DNA of 64,000 bases from Crambe crambe. Its lineage: Eukaryota; Porifera; Demospongiae; Poecilosclerida; Crambeidae. The notes below the pieces were generated by a model that saw nothing but the letters and a program-made list of their open reading frames with translations, ran no database searches and was not told where the DNA came from. How positions within the stretch are numbered: the first letter of the stretch is position 1; each line of letters starts with the position of its first letter. A program made the position numbers and the translations under genes. Location of the stretch: NCBI GenBank assembly GCA_963924555.1, contig OZ004581.1, positions 7,169,338-7,233,337 on the forward strand. Reading direction: 5' to 3'. Below are positions 13,241-24,100 of the stretch, piece after piece.

Positions 13241-14340
13241 AACAGAACTGCTGAAAAAAGAATCATCATTCATCTAGTTGTTCATCATTATCCATCAAAC
13301 AACTTATTTCAGAAATAGTTCACTCAAATGCTATAATTCTTATACCATATGTAACTGCTCAAAATTGACTCACTATAATCCTTTACCTTTAACTCGACAT
13401 GTCCAATATAACGTGGCAGACCCTTGACTTCTATATGGAGAAGTACAGATAGGGGAAGGATAGAAATTCCTGTCTTCCAACTTTGACTATATATCATAGC
13501 TAGTCTACCTAGAAAACTCTGCCGTAGCTGTCTGAAACAAGATACTTTTTCTGATTATTGATTTTTTTGGACACCTGGTTTAATGATGTATAAAATCTAT
13601 ATGAATTAACAGCCATGACTAGCTAAAAGTCAGGATTCTGAGTCAGTTTTAATGGGCTATCTTTTGATACCTAAATAGTAGGTGCTGCCAGAAAAAGTGT
13701 CCGGTAATTGATCCTTCTGATAATTGATTGATTACTTATTCTACCTTCTTGAATATGCTTGAATATCTTTCAATGCACGTTTACTGTCTTTTATAGAATA
13801 AAGCATCTTTATGCTGATTTTCCGGATGATACTGTTTGTATTCTCGTGAAATTAGCATCATCGCATCGGCAATGGCCTTCCTGTGCATGCGCATTGGCGA
13901 CTGTTCGCAAGCTGCTTACTATATAATTACCGTATCGTGACGGTATTATTGCCAGTGCAGCCTAGGCCTGTAACCAAGAGAATCAAATGGCTTGGCCTGT
14001 TGCCATTCAAGATGTCCCGCATAAGCTAGGTGAGCTAAGCTGAATGAGATAGAGGGAGGGGAGAGCTGATTTTAATAGTTAGATTCACCACTATTCTCTT
14101 TTCCGGGCATGCAAGCCCGGAATCTAATAAACAAAACTACTACTGGACTGACCTTTCACCTTAAATTTGACCACAAAATTATTCTTTGTGACATCATAGC
14201 CACTTAAAATACTGGAAGTTAACCAAGTTACACTAAAAGTGGTAGTCTTGTACCTGGTACATGCATGATTATAGAAAGTGCATATTGAAGATAAATGTCT
14301 ACACTAAGGGGTTACTAACTAGCAATAATTACTTCAGCTA
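13241..14340. other. Intergenic, no gene seen
   Basis: AT-rich sequence without a convincing exon. It contains a GTGCATGCGCA NRF-1-like word near 13884, a small palindrome around CCGTATCGTGACGG (about 13931) and a hairpin CCGGGCATGCAAGCCCGG near 14104. It ends at the TA target site of the pogo-type transposon. Confidence 0.5.
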
Positions 14341-17300
14341 GCGTAAGCAATCTACTATCGACTGGGTACTACTATCGACCATTTCCAGATCTATTATCGA
14401 CCAACAAAGTATCCGAATATCAGTTGAAGTGTACGGGAGAATTAACGGAATGTTGGACATGTGATAATTTGTAGTTGTTACTGCTGTCTTTATTCTGCTC
14501 TTTTTTTGTGCAATCAGTGCTTATTCAAGGTAGTTGTAGTTGAATTTAGCTATATTAAAGATTCATTTTGTAGATTTTAGTATTTGATGTTATTTTTTTG
14601 TCATTACAGGCGCATGCCACGATACTCCAAAAAGAAGAAGAAAGGCGGCTTTAAGCCAACAAACCTACCTAGTTCAAGGCCAGAAGAGTCATCTAGTCTA
14701 AGTCGAAGGCCAGCAAAGCGTATGCAATGGACGAGAATGCAGATGGAAGCTGCTGTCAGAGCTGTTGAATCGGGTGTTTCCGTCTCCATAAATAGGGCAG
14801 CTAGAGACCATGGAGTACCTCCATCTACTCTAAAAGATAGGTTATCTGGACGAGTAGTGGATGGTAATAAGCCTGGCCGTTCTTCCTATCTCACTGAAGA
14901 TGAAGAGATGGAGCTAGAATCATATCTTATTAAGTCAAGCCAACTTGGTTATGGGAAGACCAGAAGCCAAGTTAAATCCATGGTCGAGAAAGTTGCTGTT
15001 GATAAAGGGCTCCTGCGTAAGTCTCGAATCAGTGATGGTTGGTTTAAAAAATTTCGTTTACGTCACCCCAAGCTCTCTCTTCGCTCTGGAGATGCAACTG
15101 GACATGTTCGAATGAGGGCCACAAGTCAAGAAAATTTGACACACTATTTTAATCTTCTGAAAGAAATCTTTGAGGAATTTGACTTTAAAGATAGTCCTGA
15201 AAGGATATACAATATGGACGAAAGCGGTATACCATTGGATCCGAAGCCACCAAAAGTTCTGGCAGCAAAAGGACAAAAGAAGGTTCGCTATAGGTGTGCT
15301 GGGATCAAGGGACAAATTACTGTCCTTGGCTGCTGCAGTGGGACAGGACAGGCGCTTCCACCATTTATTATCTTTGATGCCAAGCAGCTGAACTATGAGT
15401 GGACTCGTGGTGAAGTACCTGGCAGTCGGTATGGCTTGAGCGACACAGGATGGACAAACAAAGGCCTGTTTCATGGATGGCTTGTTGAACATTTTCTCTT
15501 GCACGCTGTTCCAGGACGTCCATTGCTACTCTTAGTTGATGGTCATAGTTCTCACTATGATCCTGAGACCATCAAGTTTGCGAAAGACCACGAAATCATT
15601 ATTTTCTGCCTCCCGCCTCATACTACACATGAGGCGCAGCCCCTTGATGTAAGTTTCTTTGGGCCTCTGAAGATCAACTGGGGTCATGTATGTCATGAAT
15701 ATTACCAGGCTGCTCCAGGTCGAATTGTTACCAAATACAACTTTTGTGAGTTGTTCGCAAAGGCCTGGATGAAGACCTGTACACCTGAAACAATTTGTGC
15801 TGGGTTTCGTCGTGCAGGCATCATTCCATTTGATCCTGGGAGTGTCAAGAAACGGTTTCCTCATTGTGATGATGCTGAGGGTATGGACATACGGTGTGAC
15901 AAGAACAACTGCACAAATTCAAAGGTGAATTCCACCACCGAACCTGGTGCTGGCAGCAAGGACTCTGCCAGTGAAAGTCCAAAGGTCACTCCAGTTTTTT
16001 CCAATGAAGAAGAAACTTTGTTTTCTCGACGTTTTGAAGAAGGATATGATCTCTATGACGATCACTATGAGCAGTGGCTATCTATTATGCATCCTGAAGC
16101 ACTAACTGTTGCTGATCCACTTTGCTCCATCGAATCTACTCCAACTGGACTAGCAGAGTCTCACCTTGGTGGCTCTTCCTCTGAAACTCCACCCCAAAGC
16201 TCCTCCTCTTCCTCATCACAAACCTCAAGTAGTTCAACTTCTGATGCCAGTTCCAATTCAACTTCTAGTACCTCAAGTTCATCACCATTGGCTGAAGATA
16301 CTCCACCTGAATTTGAGTCACCACCTCTATTCTCATCACCTGAAACTAGTGTGCCAGAAACTCCACCTATGAATTCAGCCGATTTAGTTAGTCCATCAAA
16401 TTCACAGGGACGTTCACCATTGGCACCCATTTCCCCAAATGTGTCTGCATTGCATCTTGGGTCTCCTTTAAGCAAATATCTTATTCCCATTCCAAAAGAC
16501 TCCAAGAGTACTAGAAAGACAGGGCGTGCCACAGTTCTTACTAGCAAAGAATGTTTGGACATGTTAGAAGAGAAGAAAAGGAAGAAAGAGAAAGAAGCAG
16601 AAGAGAAAGAAGAGCGTATGAGGGTACGCAAGAGACGTAAACTGGAGAGGGAGGAGCTACAGAAGAAGAAAAAGGAGGAACGTCTTGAGCGCCAGCAGAA
16701 GGCGATAGCTAACAAGAAAAGGCAGCCCCAAAGAAGAGGTCGTTCCAAGAGCAAAGGGAATAATTCTGGTGATCCTGCTAATAATAGTGCCAGTACCTCT
16801 AGTTGTGGTAACCCTGGTGACCCTGGTCATGACAATGTTACCACCATTGACCTCCCAGTACAAGGAACTGCTTCTGAGCCTTGCCTTGAAACACCCGACA
16901 GTGACCAAGAGGAGGCTTATGAATGTGTATTTTGCTATGGGAGCTTCTGTGCTGATGGTGAAGAGTGGGTGATGTGCGCATGTGATCGTTGGGTGCACGA
17001 GAGGTGTATGGAGGATGTTTCTATCGATGAAAATGGTGCAGAGCGATTTTGTCCTTTTTGTTTGAACTGAACTATTTTATTATAAAGCTATATTATTAAT
17101 TAAAATTAATGGCGAGGGTTGGTGCAGGTTATCATCCCAACAGATGTATATAGCTAGGTGGATCTCATTCCACCAGATGTAGTGGATATAATGGAACTCG
17201 ATCATTCCAGCAGATGTAGTGGATATATTAATTCTTTAATTTTGACTATTTTTTTGGCTGTATGTGTGTTAGATAATATAAAATGAAATAGTATTGTCCA

Positions 17301-17603
17301 GTTTTCTGTAGTGGTACACATCCAGAGATATGATCGATTTCTGTTAAAGTGGTCGATAATTTATCATACAAATTTGTATGGTCGGACGATAGTAGGTATC
17401 GGTCGTCGATAATAAAATTTTGAGTATAGCATGCAATATTGCCTATACAAAGTTCATTCTATTTAAACGAATGTCAAATTTGCTATATCTGTAAAGACGA
17501 GGTCATGACCTTTCTGACAGTGCAAGTTGCAGTCCTCTGCGACCTTCAGGGACAAAGATATGATAAGTCAAATATGTAGTGGTCGATAGTAGGCAGCTTA
17601 CGC
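14341..17603 (+). mobile_element. Complete pogo/Tigger-type DNA transposon
   Basis: The element starts GCGTAAGCAATCTACTATCG. Its right end, reverse-complemented, starts GCGTAAGCTGCCTACTATCG, so 19 of the first 22 positions match. Both ends are flanked by TA (14339-14340 and 17604-17605), the usual target duplication of the Tc1/mariner-pogo superfamily. Extra copies of TATCGACC-type words occur just inside both ends (near 14366, 14394, 17341, 17386) and may be subterminal transposase binding sites. The only gene inside is the intact transposase at 14584-17070. Intact ends plus intact ORF indicate recent, possibly ongoing, activity. Confidence 0.9.
14584..17070 (+). CDS. Pogo/Tigger-family transposase with C-terminal PHD-like zinc finger
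   Basis: Single-exon ORF; a start at 14614 (MPRYSKKK) is as plausible as 14584. Domains in order: Psq-type helix-turn-helix (about residues 48-90, SINRAARDHGVPPSTLKDRL), CENP-B-type DNA-binding region (about 100-185), and the DDE nuclease with D212 (NMDESG), D319 (VDGHSSH) and D355 (QPLDVSFFGPLK), a DD35D-type triad. A long Ser/Pro-rich linker follows, then a Lys/Glu/Arg coiled coil with nuclear-localisation-like runs (about 660-720). The C-terminus is a PHD-like finger with CVFC, CAC, HERC and CPFC pairs. It is expected to bind and cut the inverted repeats of its own element in the nucleus. All catalytic residues are present, so it appears functional. A domesticated host gene is less likely because the ends and TA duplication are intact. 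Confidence 0.92.
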   Translation: MMLFFCHYRRMPRYSKKKKKGGFKPTNLPSSRPEESSSLSRRPAKRMQWTRMQMEAAVRAVESGVSVSINRAARDHGVPPSTLKDRLSGRVVDGNKPGRSSYLTEDEEMELESYLIKSSQLGYGKTRSQVKSMVEKVAVDKGLLRKSRISDGWFKKFRLRHPKLSLRSGDATGHVRMRATSQENLTHYFNLLKEIFEEFDFKDSPERIYNMDESGIPLDPKPPKVLAAKGQKKVRYRCAGIKGQITVLGCCSGTGQALPPFIIFDAKQLNYEWTRGEVPGSRYGLSDTGWTNKGLFHGWLVEHFLLHAVPGRPLLLLVDGHSSHYDPETIKFAKDHEIIIFCLPPHTTHEAQPLDVSFFGPLKINWGHVCHEYYQAAPGRIVTKYNFCELFAKAWMKTCTPETICAGFRRAGIIPFDPGSVKKRFPHCDDAEGMDIRCDKNNCTNSKVNSTTEPGAGSKDSASESPKVTPVFSNEEETLFSRRFEEGYDLYDDHYEQWLSIMHPEALTVADPLCSIESTPTGLAESHLGGSSSETPPQSSSSSSSQTSSSSTSDASSNSTSSTSSSSPLAEDTPPEFESPPLFSSPETSVPETPPMNSADLVSPSNSQGRSPLAPISPNVSALHLGSPLSKYLIPIPKDSKSTRKTGRATVLTSKECLDMLEEKKRKKEKEAEEKEERMRVRKRRKLEREELQKKKKEERLERQQKAIANKKRQPQRRGRSKSKGNNSGDPANNSASTSSCGNPGDPGHDNVTTIDLPVQGTASEPCLETPDSDQEEAYECVFCYGSFCADGEEWVMCACDRWVHERCMEDVSIDENGAERFCPFCLN

Positions 17604-18956
17604 TACACTATAGTCTACCACTAGAAGTGTGCACACCTCTGGATGATACTTCCCTCCCTCCCCAGTAGTCCAGTCACCAGTGGCTGATGTATAGGGGAAC
17701 TGCACAACTTCAAATGAATGATCTTACTAAGTTGTGCGTGCTCAAAGTCAATATTCAGACAACATGCATTGGTCCATAGAATCTACTAGATCAAGATATA
17801 TTTGCTGCTTATAAGAGCTAGCCAAATTTGCTACTAGTTGGACGGGGTCAGGACTTCCTAGGGACACAACTCCCTTCATCCATGGCCATAGGATAGGCTA
17901 CATTATCAGAATTGGTCCCTTTCGAATATGCTAAATCTACCCCTGATCTGGTCCTTACTATTTTTTGTGCAAGACAACAAGTGTCACTCAGAGGTATGAA
18001 AGATGATGCACAAATTACTAGTGTAGCTACCAGTAATTACTACAATTACTGCTTACTAGATAGAGATTAGCTAGTAGTAATTAGTTTCCCACAGCTTAGT
18101 GCTTTGATGTAAACTTCTATAGTCTCACATGTACCAGGGTCTGACTTCTAGAGCGTGTTAAACAAGTATATAGTTACCAGTAATAATTACTGCCCAGTAA
18201 TTTTAAGTGGCAATAATGTACAAAGGTCAGTCCAGTAGTCCATTCCAGTAATCCAGTCCAGTAGTCCACTCCAGTGAATTCAGACACCCAAACAAAAATA
18301 TTTGCAGGTGACTCATGATTTTAGTGTATATAATATCACCCCATAATTATAGCTACTACTAAAGACCCAATCATGCCAGAGTTTTAGTAGCTATGTCCAT
18401 CATAGCTAGCCACTACTATTAACAGCATAAAAGACACTCATTACACTAGTCAATTACTTAAGTAGCTATAAGAGCTATAAGCAAATGCAGATTAGTGTAA
18501 GTTGGGGGGGGGGGGGGGGGGGGCTAGAGCCCCCCACTTTCCGCCGCCTATGATGGCTGTGCATATATAACCGTAACAAGTCCACGAGAATTGTGCAATC
18601 AAAAGTAGTAAAGTAGTGCTAAATAAACTCCCACTGCAAGTACTACGCTGACTTTGATGCATCCTTTATGAATAATTTGTGAGTATATAAGTCCATTTTG
18701 TGTATTGAGCAGTGCAGCTCCCTAAAGAGACCACCTCTCTATTAAGACCACTCCACCATGTATTATTCAGCTCCACCTCTCCACTCCACCATCATGTCCC
18801 AACAGCACTTATTCAGCTATTTTGACTCTCTAAAGAGACCACCTGGCCACTCCACCATCCTATTCAGCTATTTTAACTCCCTAAAAAGACCTCCTCTCTA
18901 TTAAGGCCACTCCACCATGTCCCAACAGCACTAATAGCATAACTCATGATATGCAG
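17604..18956. other. Non-coding stretch upstream of the Roc-COR exon
   Basis: No convincing exon. It contains repeated CCAGTAGTCCA words (about 18228-18270), a 21-base G run near 18505 joined to GAGCCCCCCACTTTCCGCCG (an end also seen near 40130), and degenerate repeats of a GAGACCACCTCTCTATTAAG type at 18718-18930. Related ACCACT words recur near 48510-48650. These are probably transposon debris within or before the intron preceding 18957. Confidence 0.5.
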
Positions 18957-21127
18957 GTGCTGTATCTCAAGATGATGCACAACACAGGGAAGTTTATTAC
19001 AAAGCCATCAAAGAAAAAATCGCCGTGAAAATAAAGATGGCTAGGCTTGTCCATGTTGGCCTCCCTCGGTCAGGAAAGTCATCCACGATCAAACGGCTGA
19101 TGGGAGACATTATGAATCTCCTGGAACTCAAAAGAAAAATTTCAGCATCCAGCTCAGAGGCAACTGAACAAGCAAAAGTCATCACTGCACGGAGCTTGTG
19201 CTCAGATTTGGCAGCAATCTCAGTCAATCCTGAGGATCCAAATTCATTCCAGTGGCTCAAACTAAAGGGCTTTGTGGAGGAAGACAGCTTCCTCACTCAT
19301 CTATTGGAAGCTGTTCAAAAAGATGCAGCAGATAAAACCTCATTATCATCATCAGAGCCCACAACAAAACCACATGCCTCTGATTCTTTGGCGGATAAAA
19401 AAGCTCACACACTTGTAAAAAGGAAGACAATTCAAAAATTGTTAGCCCTCCCTCAAGATGCCAGGGAAAGAGAGGTGAACGACATCAAGAGTCTGTTGAA
19501 AGATCTTGATCATCTCATTCTTTTGATCAATACCGACACCGGTGGCAAGCCTGAGTTCTACGATATGTTTTCTTCCCTAATCATGGGACCGTCCCTCTAC
19601 CTCCTTTATCATCGACTGAATGACCCGTTGGATAAGCCTTTCAAATTATCTTTCACTGATAGTGATGGTGAGTCCACACTTCAAGAAGAAGAGGAAGAGT
19701 CGATGATTACTGTCGAGGAAAGTCTGTTTCAAGTCCTTGCAAGCATTGCCAGCTTCAGTGATCCCAGTATCAGAGATACGTACAGTGTTTCTTCACAGGA
19801 TTCCACTGAGAGCATGTGCAAGAAATTTCCAATTCATTCCAGAGCACTCTTTGTGGGGACACACTTGGATCAGTTGAAGACCAAGAAGGAGTTATTGGAG
19901 AAGCAGAAATTCTTGAAGGAACGAGTCGAGAATATGAGCCTTTATAAGGATGGTACTCTACTATTTCCCGCAAGAAATGAACCTATTTTGGCAGTGGATA
20001 ACTTCAAAGGTCTCAATAGTGAGAAAAAGAATATCAAGAATATCTTGGCAAAGATAGTCAACCATCACTTCCGCGAGATCACCATCCCAGCAGCCTGGCT
20101 GATATTAAGTCTCTATATGCGCAAGGACATCAACAGCGCATCAAGAAGGCGTATAATGCTTCTGGAAGATTGCAAAGAGCAAGCAGGCAAACTTGGAATC
20201 GATCCCACGGAGTTAAAAGAAGCTTTATGGTTCTTACATCACTGCATGGGGCTGATCTTCCATTATCCTGGAGTGAAAGATGTTGAAGACAAAATCTTCT
20301 GTGATGTGCAAGTCATCTATGATGGCATCACACAGCTGATTGCACACACTTTCAGTGACCCTACCAGAATCGGTCCTGGTATCATAGAGAAGTTTAAAGA
20401 AAGAGGGATGTTTTCTGATGAAGATCTCCAATGTGCCATGCAGCCGTGCAGTGATGAGTCCAATGAACTTCCACTGGATCAGTTAGTGAAGCTTCTCGAA
20501 CACCTCAAGATTTTGATCGTTATCTCCTCCAAATCCACTGGAAAGAAAACCTACTTCATGCCTTGTGCCCTGAAGAGTGCGACAGCTGCAGAATTGAAGA
20601 CCGAATTGAACTCCATCGTAACCTCCAAGAACAATCCAGCTCCTTTGATACTGCAATACGACTGTGGTTACATGCCTGTAGGCATATTTTCCCACATGAT
20701 CGCTGATTTTACCTTCCAGTGGGAATTGACCGAAGATGAAAAAATCTGTAAGAACATGATCAAGTTCTCCTACAAGACAAACCAAGTCGTTTTGATCTCA
20801 CGTCCTTCGTACATTGCAATTGCACTTTCACGAGGTCCTCACTGCAGTATCCCAAATAAAGAAATATGTTCTACCATGCGTGAGAGGATTGAGTCGTCTC
20901 TGGATAACCTTGCTCCGCACATGGATTACAAGTCAAACTCGCTGCAGTACAAGTTCGGATTTGAGTGCATACACAACTCCAGTCATGCGGTGAAGGAACA
21001 CCTCGCTCTGCGGAAAAGCGATGAGGATTTCTTGAAGTGTCAGGTCGATCAGCGAATCCTTTATTTTACCGAGTCTCAGAGGGTGTGGTTTCAGGAGGTT
21101 GAAGTCAGAGTTGATTCTTTGTCACAG
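18957..21127 (+). CDS. Roc-COR-like NTPase exon of the caspase gene
   Basis: The exon encodes about 720 residues. A P-loop GLPRSGKSS lies at 19058-19084. A switch/Walker-B-like DTGGKPEFYDM starts at 19535, and a G4-like THLD motif (FVGTHLDQL) near 19852-19878. The C-terminal half has winged-helix/COR-like text (LHHCMGLIFHYP near 20237-20272; GYMPVGIFSHMI near 20666-20701). This order of motifs is that of Roc-COR (Roco) proteins such as DAPK1, MFHAS1 and LRRK. There are no leucine-rich repeats or kinase in the exon. It ends in CAG and a GTAATT donor, phase 0. An in-frame run from 18959 to the first ATG (19037) favours an internal exon over a start here. Confidence 0.75.
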
Positions 21128-24100
21128 GTAATTATAAGTTGTGTAGCTGTGAAAATGGGGTCCTTATTAAGCTCTAGGTCTAACCAGGACACTTTGTTAT
21201 AAAATAACCTCTAAAGAAGACACTAGAGCCCCTGAAATGGGGACACCTCTTTAATCAGGATGCTTTTTTCCGCTACTATGTTTCCAATAAGGAGCAAGAA
21301 AAGCTTAACGTACATATCTCTAATAAAAAGCAGTTTTTTAAAGCGAATAAAGAAGCTTACTCAAAAAATTACTACAGTAACCATAGATCACAAGAGTTGG
21401 CACAGTCTCGTCCATAAAGATAATTATCATGACCTCTTTCATATAAAAACAGGCTGAATCTGAGACCGATTTACCTACTGTGGAAGTTTTATCAGGTACG
21501 TAGGTGTCAGTGCAAGGTTATCCATCAATTATCCCAAAGCCATTTATGCGTTACGTACATACATACACATACATAAATACATACATACATACATACATAC
21601 ATACATACATACATACATACATACATACATACATACATACATACGTACATACATATGTACATACGTACATACATACATACATACATATATACATACATAC
21701 ATACATACATACAGAGATGAAGGAATTCTCCAAGGATTTGAGCCCAGATGAGCTCTCAAAGTGGTTGCTGTCGAAACATGTGCCAAAGGGTGATTGTGAC
21801 AAGATCAAAGGTACGTATAAGTCATATTAATAGCACAGTGATGCTGTTCTCTGCTTTGCAGCTGTAATATTTCTGACTAGTTCCCCCCCCCCCTTCCCTT
21901 TGGTTTTGATTTGTTGTCTTTTACAAAGGTGCCGGTATTTCTGGTCAACTCTTCATGAGTTTAACTGAGGTAAAATTGAAAGCGAGATACAAGATTGATT
22001 TGACACTAGTAGGGGTGGATACTATCATCACACTGCAAGAAGACTTGAGGCCAAAATCAGGTGCGTAAAATGCTGCCTGTGCAAATTGGCCATGGGTTAT
22101 CAGTTACTACTAGTTAAGATGTACTACAACACCAACCACCACCTTAGAAAGCCCCTGGGACGTGTATGAATTACCCTCAGGCAGATAATAGTTCTAAAAA
22201 TAGCACATAGTATGAATTCTATGCCACCATTTCTTTCCACACAGCTGATGTTGAAACCTCTCTAATTACTTCACAGGTAATTCGTTAATGGTAGCTAATT
22301 GAATTGGTATGTTATGAATTCCTTTGAAACAGCAGGTTGAGTCTGATGCTTCAGCAGTACCACCAGATGAGCCTGGTACATGCAGACAGAATAACTATAA
22401 TACCACTATTATGGCAAGAAAATTATTTTATAGAGGGAAAATTTTGAGTGGATAGTTTGTGGTTTTTGGGCAAAAGATAATAATGACCATTAGCTACTTG
22501 AGTATAGCACAAAACAATTCCTAATTCTTTCTATTTTAGGTACAACATAATTTTGTTTTACAAACCCTTTTTATTATGCACTACATAAGTGAAAGAGTTC
22601 TCTGAAAACTTGAGTGCAGCTGAACTAGCTCTGTGGCTGCAGTCCAAACATGTGCCTAAGGACGAATGTTACATCATCAGAGGTCAGTTTGTAGTGGGTG
22701 CACTTTTAAGCTTTTAAAGGTCAACTTTTTTGGTTTTCCCATTCCAGATTCAGGGATTTCTGGTCGCCTCTTCATGAGTCTAACAGAGGAAAAATTAGAG
22801 AGATATGAAATTGATGACATCAGCCCAATTGGACTGGACACCATTTTGACCCTGCAGGAAGAAATGAAGGAAAAGAAAAAAGCAGGTATGAAAAAGTGGC
22901 TTGAAGTAATCGTTACAACTATTATGAAATCTATTATCACCCAATAGCTAACTCTGATTGTGCAAGTCCTCCAGCTACAGCAGGTACCAATTGAGTACTG
23001 TATAATAGAGCTAGCCTCGTCCCCAGGCCCTCCAATTTATTATGAAAGTCAAATTAAAAGGAGGGCCAGGGGTCAAGGCTATAATAGAGGGTGATAATAA
23101 TTGTAAGGTCATGAACTCTGAACCCTGAAATCTAACTTAGTTATTGTATTACATTTCTGCTCAGACTGTATAATCATAGTCCACACTGTGACACTTCTTT
23201 AGTCCTTCTTCATCAATTCTGTAGGGGAAAACATTAAACGTATGACAATTAGTTGTAAAAAAACAGTTTATAATGATTTTGGTGGTTATCTCAACACCTA
23301 TATCTTACATGAATATTAATCACTGATGTGTTAGTAGTAATTATACAGTTAGGAGAACAGTTGTAGTGTCAAACTGATGATTTTTCCCCCTTGTTTTTGT
23401 TTACATTTCTGCTCAAACCGTATAATCATAGTGCACACTGTGACACTTCTTTAGTCCTTCTTCATCACTTTTGTAGGGGAAAACATTAAACGTATGGCAA
23501 TTGTAGAAAAATTTGTAATGATTTTGGTGGTTATTTCAACACCTATTATTATTTAATCACTGATGTGTTAGTAGTACGTAATTATCGTTCTTCCTACGGT
23601 CAGGAGAACAATTATAGTGTCAAACTGGTGATTTTCCCCTTGTTTTTGTTTACATTTCTGTTCAAACCCTATAATCATAGTCCACACTGTGACATTTCTT
23701 TAGTCCTTCTTCATCAATTCTGTAAGGGAAAACATTAAACGTATGGCAATTAGGTGTAGAAAAACAGTTTGTAATGATTTTGGTGGTTATCCCAACACCT
23801 GTTACATGAATATTAATCACTGATGTACGTGTTAGTAGTAATTATCGTTCAGGAGAACAATGGCCCCTTGTTTTTGTTTACATTTCTGCTCAGACTGTAT
23901 AATCATAGTGCACACTTTGACACTTCTTCAGCCCTTCAATTTTGTATAGGGGAAAACATTAAACATATGGCAATTAGATTTTGGTGGTTATCTCAACACC
24001 TATATCTTACATGAATATTAATCACTGATGCACGTGTTAGTAGTAATTATACAGTCAGGAGAACAGTTGTAGTGTCAAACTGATGTTTACATTTCTGCTC

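Noticed and set aside
16161-16998. Long antisense ORFs within the pogo transposase
   Set aside because: They arise from the Ser/Pro- and Lys/Glu-rich low-complexity linker on the opposite strand.
21504-21830. ORFs with Tyr-Val-Cys-Met or Tyr-Ile-His-Thr repeats
   Set aside because: Translation of the CATA microsatellite; the only coding part is the SAM exon from 21715.
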